Assembly (NCBI GenBank): GCA_052388135.1
Contig: JBQTIM010000069.1
Span: 6,416 to 70,415, forward strand
Origin: JBQTIM01 sp052388135
GTDB taxonomy: Bacteria > Elusimicrobiota > Elusimicrobia > FEN-1173
Direction: 5' to 3'
Length of the DNA stretch: 64,000 nucleotides
Each line of letters opens with the position of its first letter. The first letter of the stretch is position 1. The notes below the pieces were generated by a model. It searched no databases, had not been told where the DNA came from, and worked only from the letters and a program-made list of their open reading frames with translations. Made by a program: the position numbers and the translations under genes. Below are positions 19,045-27,795 of this stretch, in pieces.

Positions 19045-19073
19045 TTGACAAAGCGAAGTTTCGGGGCTAAGTT
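19045..19073 (+). promoter_or_regulatory. Promoter for the cNMP-patatin gene
   Basis: TTGACA at 19045-19050, a 17-bp spacer and TAAGTT at 19068-19073. The predicted start gives a leader of only about 10 nt before ATG 19091, just long enough to include GAGGT. Confidence 0.6.
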
Positions 19074-19090
19074 TAATTGAGGTATAAACC

Positions 19091-21100
19091 ATGAGCCGGG
19101 CCGAGTGGCTGTTGTTTTTAAGGAAGATCCCTTTTTTCGCCGGGTTCAGCGACGACGAGCTCGACGGCGTCGCGGCCCGCATGACCTTGGAAGCCCTGCC
19201 CAAGGACGCGGTCCTGTTCCGCCAGGGCGACCCGGGGGACGCGCTTTACATCGTCTACTCGGGGCACTTGCGCGTGATGAGCGGGGAGAACGGCCAGTCG
19301 CGCATCCTGGCCCACGTGGGCCGCCGCGGCGACGTGTTGGGCGAGATGGCCCTTCTGACCGGCGAGCCGCGCCGCAACACGGTGGAGGCCGATTCCACCA
19401 CGGAGCTTTTGGTCCTGCGGCGGAAAGATTTCGAACCTCTCCTGCGTGAGCGGCCCGCCATGGCCGTTCACATTTCCCGCTTCCTGTCCCGGCGCCTGGC
19501 GGACGTCATCAAGACCAAGACCGCGGCCACGGCGGGCAGCTGGACGCCGCGGATCCATCCCGTCATGAGCCACCTGTCCCTGCCCAACCGGGTGGTGTTC
19601 ACGGTGAACCTGGCCTTGGCCCTGGCCGAGCAGACCCGGCGGAAAGTTCTGCTTCTGGACATCCACGACCAGGAGTCGGGCCTCTTCGCCATGTCCCTGG
19701 GGCTGGCGCCGGTGCGCAGCGGCGAGCGGTCCCTGCGGCACGAGGACCTGGCGTCGCCCGAAGTGCTGGCGCGGCTGACGGTGTATCACCCTTCGGGGCT
19801 CGAGCTCCTGAGCCTGCCCCTGTCGCTCATCGAGGGAAAGTTCTTCAGCTCCATCTACCCCTTGCTGGCCATCCTGCGCGAGGTCTACGACATCACCCTG
19901 CTGGTCATGCCCCCGCGCCTTTCGGCGGCGGCCCGGGCCGTTTTGGAGGAGTCGGACTCCCTGATTTACGTGGAGAAGGACTCGCCCTCGCCGGGGGACG
20001 CGGAGCTGCTGGAGGGTCTGGCCGGCTTCCGGACGGCGGACCAGATTTTCCGCGTGCAGCTGGCCGAGGGGCCTCCCATGCAGGGCGGACCGGCGGTGAA
20101 CTTCCGGCTTCCCTGGCGGACCACCTTGGGGCGGGAGCGCATGGAGGCGCACAACGTTTTCCTGCCCGACGACGCGCCCCTGACGCGGCGCCTCATGGAC
20201 CGCCTGGCGCGGCGCCTGGGCGGCCTGCGCATCGGCTTCGCCATGGGGTCGGGGGCGGCCTACGGCTACACCATGATCGGCATGTTGAGGGTGATGGAGC
20301 GGCACGGCATTTTCCCCGACGTCATCGCCGGCACGTCCATCGGCGCGCTCATCGGCGCGTTCTACGCCGCGGGCAAGACGCCCGACGAGCTGGAGCGCAT
20401 CGCCGTGAGCATCACCAAACGGAAGATGCTCGCTTTGGCCGATTTCACGGTGCCTTGGCAGGGCGTCCTGTTGGGCCGGGAGGTGCTGAAATTTTTGAAG
20501 GAGCATCTGGGCGACAAGACGTTCGAGGAGCTGGACACGCCCTTCGCCTGCGTGGCCACGAACATTCAAACCGGGGAAGAGGTGGTGCTGAAGCAGGGGA
20601 AAGCGGCGGAGGCGGTGCGGGCGTCCTTGTCCCTGCCGTTTTTTTTCCAGCCCTTCTTCCATCAAGGGAGCTATTTGGTGGACGGCGGCCTGGTGAACCC
20701 GGTGCCCACGTCGGTGGTGGCGTCTTTGGGGGCGAACGTGCTCGTGTCGGTGAACCTCACCTGCCGCCCGTCGGAGAAGCGCTTCCCCGGCATGAAGCGC
20801 AGCAGCCGCCGCTATTCCTCCGCTTATTTGAAGGGCCCGAACATTTTTCAGGTGATGTTGAAAACGCTCTACACCATGCAGTACGAGGTGGCGCTCACGC
20901 GGTCGGAGATTTCCCACGTCACGCTCACGCCGGACATCGCGGCCTTCGCCTGGTCGGAGTTTCACCGCGCTCCGGAGATCATCAAGGTGGGCGAGGAGCT
21001 CATGGAGGAAAGCCTGCCCAAGATCAAGGCGCTCCTGCCCTTCTACGCCGACACCTGCCGCGTGCCCCTGCGCCTGCCGGCCGCCTTAGGCCGGTATTAG
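19091..21100 (+). CDS. Cyclic-nucleotide-binding / patatin-like phospholipase fusion (NTE type)
   Basis: The 669-residue product has a cNMP-binding beta-roll at ~15-135 (FRQGDPGDALYIVYSGHLRV; GEMALLTGEPRRNTVEA) and a MinD/ParA-like fold without a P-loop at ~165-320 (KVLLLDIHDQESGLF). A patatin domain lies at ~378-560. Catalytic Ser ~416 sits in GTSIGA and Asp ~531 in VDGGLVNPVP. The oxyanion loop reads GSGAAYG where most members have GGGARG. It is probably a cytoplasmic or inner-membrane lysophospholipase gated by a nucleotide or another ligand. The domain order matches neuropathy-target-esterase-like bacterial proteins. Confidence 0.9.
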   Translation: MSRAEWLLFLRKIPFFAGFSDDELDGVAARMTLEALPKDAVLFRQGDPGDALYIVYSGHLRVMSGENGQSRILAHVGRRGDVLGEMALLTGEPRRNTVEADSTTELLVLRRKDFEPLLRERPAMAVHISRFLSRRLADVIKTKTAATAGSWTPRIHPVMSHLSLPNRVVFTVNLALALAEQTRRKVLLLDIHDQESGLFAMSLGLAPVRSGERSLRHEDLASPEVLARLTVYHPSGLELLSLPLSLIEGKFFSSIYPLLAILREVYDITLLVMPPRLSAAARAVLEESDSLIYVEKDSPSPGDAELLEGLAGFRTADQIFRVQLAEGPPMQGGPAVNFRLPWRTTLGRERMEAHNVFLPDDAPLTRRLMDRLARRLGGLRIGFAMGSGAAYGYTMIGMLRVMERHGIFPDVIAGTSIGALIGAFYAAGKTPDELERIAVSITKRKMLALADFTVPWQGVLLGREVLKFLKEHLGDKTFEELDTPFACVATNIQTGEEVVLKQGKAAEAVRASLSLPFFFQPFFHQGSYLVDGGLVNPVPTSVVASLGANVLVSVNLTCRPSEKRFPGMKRSSRRYSSAYLKGPNIFQVMLKTLYTMQYEVALTRSEISHVTLTPDIAAFAWSEFHRAPEIIKVGEELMEESLPKIKALLPFYADTCRVPLRLPAALGRY

Positions 21101-21116
21101 CCCGCGCCGGACGAAA

Positions 21117-21174
21117 GAACCGCGAAGCGAAGTTCCGCCATCGGCGTGGCGGGGCTTCGTTCCGCGGTTTTTTT
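21117..21174 (+). terminator. Intrinsic terminator after the patatin gene
   Basis: A long imperfect stem pairs AACCGCGAAGCGAAGTTCCGCC with GGCGGGGCTTCGTTCCGCGG in part, followed by a T7 run ending at 21174. It lies 17 bp after the stop. Confidence 0.85.
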
Positions 21175-21332
21175 AGCTGGGATTCCCCGGTTGGGCGCGA
21201 GAACCAAGACGGAAAAGACGGGCCTTTCTACGAAAAATGAGAGCGCAGCGGGGACTACGGCCGAACTTTTTTGTGAAGGAAAAAGGCCCGAATTTTTCGT
21301 CGAATTCGCGATCCAACCGGGGAGTCCAGGTT
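21175..21332 (-). repeat. 3'-end dispersed element with terminal inverted repeats, copy A
   Basis: On the minus strand it begins inside the TAA stop of the nuclease gene (TAACCTGGACTCCCCGG) and ends near 21175 in an inverted copy (AGCTGGGATTCCCCGG on the plus strand). The ~160-bp sequence matches 57881-58047 along its whole length in the opposite genomic orientation. Shared core pieces include CTTTTTCCTTCAC and CGTCTTTTCCGTCT. Confidence 0.85.
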
Positions 21333-22161
21333 AGACCAGGGCTTCCCAGCGGGGGCGTTGGGGCGGGGGGCGGCCGCTTTTCTCCCAGTCGTCCCGGCAG
21401 GGTTCCAGGTATTCGCACCAGCGGCAGCGCAGGGGCTCGAAGGCCCAGGGGAAGGCGTCCAGCCTCTGCACGTCCATGATTTTTTCAATGCGCCGGCTCA
21501 GGTTTTGGGCCACCTGCGCCATTTCCCAGGGAGCGGGGACGGGGAACAGGATGGGCTCCTGCAGCGCGACGCGGCCGTCGGCGCCGTCGCCCTTGACGAA
21601 GACGTCGAAGCAGAGGCCCGTGGGCGGACGGCCGAAGAGCTTTTCGCAGGCCCAGGCGTAGATCACCAGCTGGGTCTTGTCGGCCGAGCGGGCGTCGTAG
21701 GGTTTGCTCGACGTCTTGAAGTCGTGCATGACGCCCTGAGCGTCCATCAGGTCGAACTTGCCGGTGATCTGGTGGCCGCCCGGCAGGGGGATCCTGAAAA
21801 AGCATTCCACGCCCCGCGGCGCGGGCTGAAGGCCGGGCGCCCGGTCGCGCATGAAAAGCTCCACGAAGTGTTCGCCCATGGCGCGCAGATAATGGAACTC
21901 CGCCGGGCCCCGCAGCTGGTCGTCGGGGACTTTGAGCAGGCCTTCCTCCAGCTCGCGCCGGAACACGGCCATCACCTCGGCCAGGGGCAGGTCCCGCCGC
22001 GTTTCGATCTTCTGCCGGAAATTCGCCTCCAGGGCGGCGTGCAGGGCCACGCCGAAGGCCAGCTCGGGTTTGGCCGGGGCGGGCATCTCCCGCACGTAGC
22101 GGTACTCGTACTTTTTCGGGCAGAAATAAAACGTGCTGACTTTGGAGTAAGAGGCGTTCAT
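21331..22161 (-). CDS. RecB/Cas4-like PD-(D/E)XK nuclease with probable Fe-S cluster
   Basis: The 276-residue product belongs to the PDDEXK_1 family. It has an N-terminal SYSKVSTFYFCPKKYEYRY helix, a GVALHAALE element, and the nuclease core ITGKFDLMDAQG followed by MHDFKTSSK (Asp, then D-x-K). Q-x3-Y follows in TQLVIYAWA. One cysteine near residue 14 and a C-terminal cluster (CRWCEYLEPC) fit the four-cysteine [4Fe-4S] site of AddB/Cas4 nucleases. No helicase, cas1/cas2 or CRISPR array is present, so it is a stand-alone member. It is 55 bp after tldD and probably the last gene of that operon. Confidence 0.88.
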   Translation of the reverse strand: MNASYSKVSTFYFCPKKYEYRYVREMPAPAKPELAFGVALHAALEANFRQKIETRRDLPLAEVMAVFRRELEEGLLKVPDDQLRGPAEFHYLRAMGEHFVELFMRDRAPGLQPAPRGVECFFRIPLPGGHQITGKFDLMDAQGVMHDFKTSSKPYDARSADKTQLVIYAWACEKLFGRPPTGLCFDVFVKGDGADGRVALQEPILFPVPAPWEMAQVAQNLSRRIEKIMDVQRLDAFPWAFEPLRCRWCEYLEPCRDDWEKSGRPPPQRPRWEALV

Positions 22162-22216
22162 GACCAGCCGGCCGCGCGGCGCTGCGGCGGACCGCCGGCC
22201 CGCCTTTCGCCCGGCC

Positions 22217-23620
22217 TCATTTTTTCTCCGTCCCGCCCACGATGATTTTCGGGATGCGCAGGGTGGGCACCCCGTCGGCCACGGGGACGCCCTGGCCGTC
22301 CTTGCCGCAGGTGCCGATGGCCCAGCCCAGGTCGGAGCCCACGCGGTCTATGGAACGCAGGATCTCGGGGCCGTTGCCCAGGAGGGTGGCGCCCCGCACC
22401 AAGTGCTTGACGCGTCCGTTCTCCACCCAGTGGCCTTCGTCCACCTCGAAAACAAAGTCGCCCGTGGCGGTGTTCACCTGGCCGCCGCCCATGCGCGTGA
22501 CGTAGAGGCCGCGCGCCAGGGACTGCACGATGGCCTGGGGCGATTCCTTGCCCGGCGCGATGAAGATGTTGGACATGCGCGGGATGGGTTTGTGGGCGTA
22601 GGATTCGCGCCGACCGCGGCCGTTGGAAGGCCGGCCGTCCTTTTTGGCGCAGCGGCGGTCGTAGAGGTAATCCTTCAGGACGCCCCGGTCCACCAGAACC
22701 GCCCGCCGGGCGGGGACGCCCTCGTCGTCGTAGAAGAAGGATCCGCGGCGGCCGGGCAGGGTGGGATCGTCCACCACCGTGACCAGGGGCGAGGCCACCG
22801 TCTTGCCGATCTTGCCGGCGAAATGGGGCGAGGCGCCTTCCTGCACGGCGTCGGCCTCCAGCGCGTGCCCGATGGCCTCGTGGATGAGGGTGCCGCCGGC
22901 TTCCGACGCGATGACCACGGCCAGCTCCCCGGCGGGGGCGGGCGGGGCCATCAGCTTGGCGATGGCGCGCTTGGCGGCGATCTCGGCCGCCCATTCAGGC
23001 GGCACGCGCTCGAACATTTCGGCCCCCTCGATGCCGCCCACGGCCTCGTAGGCGGTCTGAAGCAGGTCCCCTTTGGCCGCGGTGACGTGGACGGAAAACA
23101 CCAAATAGATGCGTTCCTCGACGAAGAGCTCTCCGGCCGAGTTCAGGCAGGCCACCCGCTTGACGCGCTGGCCGTAGGAGACCGTCACCTGCCGCACCAT
23201 GGAATAGACGCGCGCGGCCTTGTCGGCCCGGGCCATGAGGGAGGCCTTGTTCTTGAGCGAGACGGCGTCGGGGTGGATGCGCACCTTGTGGACGAGCGCG
23301 GGGGCCGGCTTCCAGACGATCTTGCGGCGGACGGCGGGCAGGCGGCGGGCCAGGTCGCCCGCCAGGGCGGCGAAGCGCTCTTTCTCCCCGTCGTCCAGGC
23401 CGTCGGAGAGCGGCCGGCGGGCGTCGGCGTGGACGTAGTGCGTTTCCCGGCCGCGCAGACAGCGCAGGCCGGCGCCGCCGCCCGAACCCTGGACGATGTC
23501 CTCCAGCTTCTGGTCCTCCCAGCGCATGGCCAGGTGGGAAGACTCCTCCAAATAAACGTCGGCGAAGTCGCCCCGGCCCAGAAAGCCGGCGTAGAAATCG
23601 GCGTGGGGAACGAGGGTCAC
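22217..23620 (-). CDS. tldD: TldD-family metalloprotease
   Basis: The 467-residue product has the TldD zinc-site helix HEAIGHALEAD near residue 240 and family blocks ASPLVTVVDDPTLPGRRGSF, GVLKDYLYDRR and MSNIFIAPG. TldD pairs with TldE (PmbA) to degrade unfolded peptides or process modified peptides; no pmbA gene is seen here. The start is GTG 23620. It lies 37 bp after the histidine-kinase gene on the same strand. Confidence 0.93.
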   Translation of the reverse strand: MTLVPHADFYAGFLGRGDFADVYLEESSHLAMRWEDQKLEDIVQGSGGGAGLRCLRGRETHYVHADARRPLSDGLDDGEKERFAALAGDLARRLPAVRRKIVWKPAPALVHKVRIHPDAVSLKNKASLMARADKAARVYSMVRQVTVSYGQRVKRVACLNSAGELFVEERIYLVFSVHVTAAKGDLLQTAYEAVGGIEGAEMFERVPPEWAAEIAAKRAIAKLMAPPAPAGELAVVIASEAGGTLIHEAIGHALEADAVQEGASPHFAGKIGKTVASPLVTVVDDPTLPGRRGSFFYDDEGVPARRAVLVDRGVLKDYLYDRRCAKKDGRPSNGRGRRESYAHKPIPRMSNIFIAPGKESPQAIVQSLARGLYVTRMGGGQVNTATGDFVFEVDEGHWVENGRVKHLVRGATLLGNGPEILRSIDRVGSDLGWAIGTCGKDGQGVPVADGVPTLRIPKIIVGGTEKK

Positions 23621-23657
23621 GATGGGGCGTTTCCCGGGCGGGAGGCGGGCGGGCGCG

Positions 23658-25244
23658 TCATTTGTCGGCCGCCGGCAGCGTGAAATAAATCATCGTGCCG
23701 CGGCCGGGGACGGAATCCACGCCCACTTCGCCGCCGTGGGCTTCCACGATGCGCTTGACGAGGGCCAGGCCCAGGCCCGCGCCCTCGACCTGCCCCGTGA
23801 AGGACTCCTCGATCTGGTAGAACTTCTGGAAAATTTTGTCGTGCTCCTCCGAAGGGATGCCCGGCCCGTCGTCCTCGACGGAAAGGCGCAGGCGACCGTT
23901 GATCAGGGCGCCGGAGACCCGCACGGATTTTTCCGTTTTGTCGTTGAACTTCACGGCGTTCTCCAGGAGGTTCTTGAAGACCTCGCGCAGGCGGTCCAGG
24001 TCGGCGCGGGCGCGCGGCAGGGAATCCAGGGACGCGTCCAGGTCCGCGCGGGCGCCGATGGAGTCCAAATAGGACCTGAGCTGGGACGCGGCCTCTTGGA
24101 CCGCCTGCTTGGCGTCCACGGGCCCCAACTGCAGGTTGAGCGTGTCCGACTCCACCATGCTGAAGGTGAGCAGCTTGTCCACCAGGCTGTTGAGCTGGAG
24201 CCCCTGGTTCATGATGGCGGTGAGGGCCTTCTTCTGGAAATCGTTGAGCTGCCCGCTGGCCAGCAGCATGGGCGCGTAGCCGGAAATGGTGACCAAGGGG
24301 GTCTTGAGCTTGTGGGACATGAGGGAAAGGAAGTTCCGCTTGAGCATTTCCTCTTTCCGCGCTTCGGTCACGTCGCGCAGGAGGATGAGGTGGCCCAGCA
24401 GCCGGCCCGAGCCGTCGGTGAGCCGGTTGACGGCGCCGGAGAGGACGAAACTTTTGCCTTCGCGGCGCACGAGCTCCAGCTCGGCGCTTTTCTCGCGCTC
24501 CTCCAGGGCCATCTCCAGGGGCGGGATCACGGCGAATCCCCGCATGAGGTCCTTAACCGACAGGCAATCGACGGCGTCCGCCGGCGATACGCCGAAGAGC
24601 CGCCCCGCCGCCGCGTTCATGAGGCGGATGGTCCCGGCCTCGTCCACCGCCAGCGCGCCGTCGGACATCTCGCGGAACACCATGGCCAGCTTCTCCTTCT
24701 CGGCTTTCACCTCGGAGAAGAGGCCGGCGTTCTCCAGGGCCACGGCGGCCTGGGAGGCGAAGGCTTCCAGCAAGCCCTGGTCTTGCACGGTGAAGGGGCG
24801 GCCGTCGCGGTGGTTGATGGCCTCCACCACGCCCAGCAGGCGGCCCTTGTTCAGCAGGGGCACGGCCAGGATCTGGCGCGTCGTGAACTCGCTTTTTTCG
24901 TCCACCTTGCCGGTCCAGCGCGGGTCGGAGCGCACGTCGTTGACGATGGCCGGCCGGCGGTTCTCCGCCACCCAGCCCGCCAGGCCCTCGCCCACTTTCA
25001 AGCGGACCTGCTTCAGCTCCCGCTCGGCCGCGCCCAGGGCGACGTTGAAGTAGAGCTCGCCGGCGCGCTCGTCCAGAAGAAGGATGGAGGCGGCCTCGGC
25101 CTTCACCACCCGGGCGGCCAGTTTCATGACCGATTCCAGCAAGTCGGCGTCGTCCAATTTGGAGGACAAAATCCGCGTGGCCTGCAGGAGCAGTTCGAAG
25201 TCCTGGGCCGAGAGGGCGGAAAGGGGAGGCGGCGCGTCGGGCAT
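23658..25244 (-). CDS. Soluble GAF-PAS sensor histidine kinase
   Basis: The 528-residue kinase has a GAF domain at ~30-170 (LLLDERAGELYFNVALG; GEGLAGWVAENRRP), a PAS domain at ~195-300 (GTIRLMNAAAGRLFG) and a HisKA helix with phosphoacceptor His in SHKLKTPL. The ATPase domain follows, with N box NLLENAVKFND, G1 DDGPGIP and G2 GAGLGLALV. No membrane segment is seen, so it should sense a cytoplasmic ligand or redox cue. No response regulator is adjacent. ATG 25244 is preferred over TTG 25250. Confidence 0.93.
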   Translation of the reverse strand: MPDAPPPLSALSAQDFELLLQATRILSSKLDDADLLESVMKLAARVVKAEAASILLLDERAGELYFNVALGAAERELKQVRLKVGEGLAGWVAENRRPAIVNDVRSDPRWTGKVDEKSEFTTRQILAVPLLNKGRLLGVVEAINHRDGRPFTVQDQGLLEAFASQAAVALENAGLFSEVKAEKEKLAMVFREMSDGALAVDEAGTIRLMNAAAGRLFGVSPADAVDCLSVKDLMRGFAVIPPLEMALEEREKSAELELVRREGKSFVLSGAVNRLTDGSGRLLGHLILLRDVTEARKEEMLKRNFLSLMSHKLKTPLVTISGYAPMLLASGQLNDFQKKALTAIMNQGLQLNSLVDKLLTFSMVESDTLNLQLGPVDAKQAVQEAASQLRSYLDSIGARADLDASLDSLPRARADLDRLREVFKNLLENAVKFNDKTEKSVRVSGALINGRLRLSVEDDGPGIPSEEHDKIFQKFYQIEESFTGQVEGAGLGLALVKRIVEAHGGEVGVDSVPGRGTMIYFTLPAADK

Positions 25245-25343
25245 GGTCAAGTCCCGGCAACAACGCCGGGGCGGATGCGGGGGATGTCGCGGAGGCGGAA
25301 GCCGTTCGGCCGTTGCCGATGGAATGGATTCGGCATGGGACGA

Positions 25344-25371
25344 AGTATATCAAATCATGAGCGCGCGGCAA
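25344..25371 (-). promoter_or_regulatory. Promoter for the histidine-kinase/tldD/nuclease operon
   Basis: Minus strand: TTGCCG (25371-25366), 16-bp spacer, TATACT (25349-25344). This leaves a leader of about 95 nt before ATG 25244. Confidence 0.5.
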
Positions 25372-25420
25372 CGCGCGGGCCCATTTTCAACGAGGCGTTC
25401 GAACGGGGTTTCGCCGCCCG

Positions 25421-25645
25421 CTACCACAGGCAGGTCTGGACTTTCCGCGCCAGCAGGCGGGCGGCGTCGGCCAGGCGCGGGTGGGCCTCGGGGGTCTCGC
25501 GGCGGCGGGCTGGCGGCCTGGGTGTCGTAGCCCGGCCGCAGGGGCAGGCATCGGGCCCCGGCCGGGCCCGGTTGCAAAAGCGGCAGCGGCTCAGGCCGCG
25601 GACCACCAGCCAAAAGCAAAGCGCGTCGAACGGGTTGAAAAACAT
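25421..25645 (-). CDS. Small Cys-rich protein, possible zinc ribbon
   Basis: The 74-residue ORF begins MFFNPFDALCFWLVVRG, a hydrophobic helix that may associate with the membrane. A zinc-ribbon-like pattern follows (CRFCNRARP and CPCGR) and then a Pro/Arg-rich helix. Codons end almost wholly in G/C, AGAGGTG precedes the ATG at SD distance, and a good promoter lies upstream, so it looks like a real gene despite its size. No family is recognised. Confidence 0.6.
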   Translation of the reverse strand: MFFNPFDALCFWLVVRGLSRCRFCNRARPGPDACPCGRATTPRPPARRRETPEAHPRLADAARLLARKVQTCLW

Positions 25646-25712
25646 GGGACACCTCTCGATCCTTCATCGGGGCCGGAACCTGGGCGGCGGAGCGGATTTC
25701 GGTGAGGGTGTC

Positions 25713-25741
25713 AGGATAGCATACAAAAGTATTCTAGTCAA
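25713..25741 (-). promoter_or_regulatory. Promoter for the small Cys-rich gene
   Basis: Minus strand: TTGACT (25741-25736), 17-bp spacer, TATCCT (25718-25713). It is back-to-back with the plus-strand promoter at 25750. Confidence 0.6.
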
Positions 25742-25749
25742 GGGCGGGT

Positions 25750-25778
25750 TTGACAAAGTTTTCCCGCAGAGATAGAAT
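25750..25778 (+). promoter_or_regulatory. Promoter for the DUF1805 gene
   Basis: TTGACA at 25750-25755, a 17-bp spacer and TAGAAT at 25773-25778, close to the sigma70 consensus. The leader is about 78 nt. Confidence 0.75.
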
Positions 25779-25862
25779 GAGAAATCCTTCCGCCGAGAGC
25801 CCTTCCAGCTGTTCGCCTCATCGGTTCTGAGGCTGCCGCCAGAGAAACGAGGTCATGCTGCC

Positions 25863-26150
25863 ATGAGAACACGCGATATTTCCCTGGGCCCTAAAAAGGC
25901 CGTCGGTTTCGAGATCAATCTGCCGGGCGCTCCCCTGCTTTTGGCGCGGGGAGAGAAGGGCTACGTCATGTGCGGGTATTTGGACATGGCCGTGGCCGAT
26001 AAATTCGGCCAAGCCGCCGCCGTGGTGCGCGGAATCAAAACTTTGGATGAATTGTTGGAGAGCCCCGTGGCCGACGTGTCCGTTCAGGCCAAGCGCCGCG
26101 GCGTCAAGCCCGGCATGACGGGGCGCCAAGCGCTCCAAAAGCTCGCCTGA
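25863..26150 (+). CDS. DUF1805 (YunC-like) protein
   Basis: The 95-residue product matches DUF1805 by eye: GFEINLPGAPLLLARGEKGYVMCGYLDM, taken here in two parts (INLPGAPLLLARGEKG and MCGYLDMAVADKFG), then AAVVRGIKTLDELL. The family is small and cytoplasmic with unknown function. The ATG follows a 70-80 nt leader. It is 40 bp upstream of the RNA methyltransferase gene and may be co-transcribed with it. Confidence 0.8.
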   Translation: MRTRDISLGPKKAVGFEINLPGAPLLLARGEKGYVMCGYLDMAVADKFGQAAAVVRGIKTLDELLESPVADVSVQAKRRGVKPGMTGRQALQKLA

Positions 26151-26190
26151 TCGCCGGTCCTGGGCCGCGCGCCGGCCTCCCCCCGACTTT

Positions 26191-27696
26191 ATGACCGATC
26201 CCGCGGAACCCGAACTTTCTCTGCACGGCCTCGCCCTGGGCGGCGACGCCGTGGCCCGGCAAGAGGGGCGCGTGGTCTTCGTCCCTTACGGCGCGCCCGG
26301 CGACCGCGTGCGGACCGCCCGCTGGGAAGCCCGCAAGAATTTCGCCAAGGCTTGGATCTCGTCCATCGTCGAACCCGCGCCCGAGCGCGTAGCCGCCCCC
26401 TGCCCCTATTTCTTCAAGCCCGGCGCCGCGCCGGAGACCGTCTGCGGCGGCTGCGACTGGCAGCAGTTGGACTACGCCGCCCAAGCCCGGGCGAAGCGGC
26501 AACTTCTCATCGAGGCTTTCCAGCGCGTGGGCCGCATCGCCAAGCCGCCCGTGGAGGAAACCCTGGCCGCGGAGTCGCCTTGGCGCTACCGCAACAAGGC
26601 CCAAATTCCCTTTGCGCCCGCGGGCGGGCCGGACAACCCGGCCGGCGGCCTGAAAGCCGGTTTCTACGCGCCCGCCAGCCACAACATCGTCCCCTTCGAC
26701 GATTGCCTGGTCCAGCCCGAGCCCGCCGTGGCCCTCTTCCGTTCCGTCAAAGAATGGTTCGCCCGCCACCCGGCGGCCGCCTACGATCAATCCACGGAAC
26801 AAGGCTGGCTCCGCCACCTGCTGATCCGCGTCGGCGCCGGCGGAAACCTGCTCGCCGCCCTGGTGACCAAGGACGAGGGCTTCCCCAACGCCGTGGCCTT
26901 CGCCGAATATTTGTCCGCCGCCAACCCGGGCCTGCGCAGTTTGTTTCAAAACGTGAACCCCAAGCCGGGCAGCGTGGTGCTGGGACCCCAGTGGCGGCAC
27001 CTGTGGGGGAAACGGTATTTGGAGGAAACTCTCCTGGGCCTGCGCTTCCGGCTGTCCCCCGGAACTTTTTTCCAGGTGAACCGCGAGATGGCGGAGAAGC
27101 TTTATCAAAAAGTCGCGGAGTTCGCCGACCTGAAGCTCGAGGACCACGCCCTGGAGCTTTACGCGGGCGTGGGCGCCATCGCCCAACTCCTGGCGCGCAA
27201 GGCCAAATACGTTTGGGCCGTGGAAGACAACGCCCAGGCCGTGGAGGACGCCATCGAAAGCGCCAAGGAGAACGGCGTTTCCAACGTGCGCTTCTACCAG
27301 GGCCGCTGCGAGGACGTGCTGACCCGCGGCCGCTTCAGCCGGGGCGTGGACGACGTGCTGGGCGCCGTGGTGCTGGATCCGCCCCGCGCCGGCTGCGAAC
27401 AATCGGTTCTGAAGGCCGTCATGCGCCTGGCCCCGGCGAAAATCGTTTACGTGTCCTGCGATCCCGCCACCCTGGCCCGCGACGCGCGCTACCTGTCCAC
27501 CGGCGGCTACCTCCTGCGCCGCAGCGTTCCCGTGGACCTGTTTCCCCAGACCGCCCACGTGGAAAGCGTTTCCCTGTTCATGCCTTCCGGCGCGCCGCTC
27601 TCCGTTCCGCCCCCAGCGCCGCGCCCCCCGCAAAAAAATTTCCGCCCCGGCGCCCGGGATAAAAACCGCCCCTGGCGAGCCCTGCGGAAAAAGTAG
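26191..27696 (+). CDS. TrmA/RlmD-family rRNA or tRNA m5U methyltransferase
   Basis: The 501-residue enzyme has an N-terminal TRAM-like domain (GGDAVARQEGRVVFVPYGAPGD in part), a [4Fe-4S] site (PCPYF, then CGGCDWQ), and RNA-contact sequence (YRNKAQIPF). Its SAM domain includes ELYAGVGAIAQLL and LDPPRAGC, and the catalytic Cys is in YVSCDPATLARD. Members methylate uracil C5 in 23S rRNA or tRNA; which site cannot be told by eye. The C-terminus is a basic Pro-rich tail from residue ~470, longer than usual. Confidence 0.92.
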   Translation: MTDPAEPELSLHGLALGGDAVARQEGRVVFVPYGAPGDRVRTARWEARKNFAKAWISSIVEPAPERVAAPCPYFFKPGAAPETVCGGCDWQQLDYAAQARAKRQLLIEAFQRVGRIAKPPVEETLAAESPWRYRNKAQIPFAPAGGPDNPAGGLKAGFYAPASHNIVPFDDCLVQPEPAVALFRSVKEWFARHPAAAYDQSTEQGWLRHLLIRVGAGGNLLAALVTKDEGFPNAVAFAEYLSAANPGLRSLFQNVNPKPGSVVLGPQWRHLWGKRYLEETLLGLRFRLSPGTFFQVNREMAEKLYQKVAEFADLKLEDHALELYAGVGAIAQLLARKAKYVWAVEDNAQAVEDAIESAKENGVSNVRFYQGRCEDVLTRGRFSRGVDDVLGAVVLDPPRAGCEQSVLKAVMRLAPAKIVYVSCDPATLARDARYLSTGGYLLRRSVPVDLFPQTAHVESVSLFMPSGAPLSVPPPAPRPPQKNFRPGARDKNRPWRALRKK

Positions 27697-27795
27697 TTTA
27701 ATTTAGATGTTGTGGCAGCCCCGCCAGGCCGCCGGGAATCCCCGACGGCCGTTTCGGTGTTTTGTGCGGGTTTAATTGAGGGCAACGACCACATC

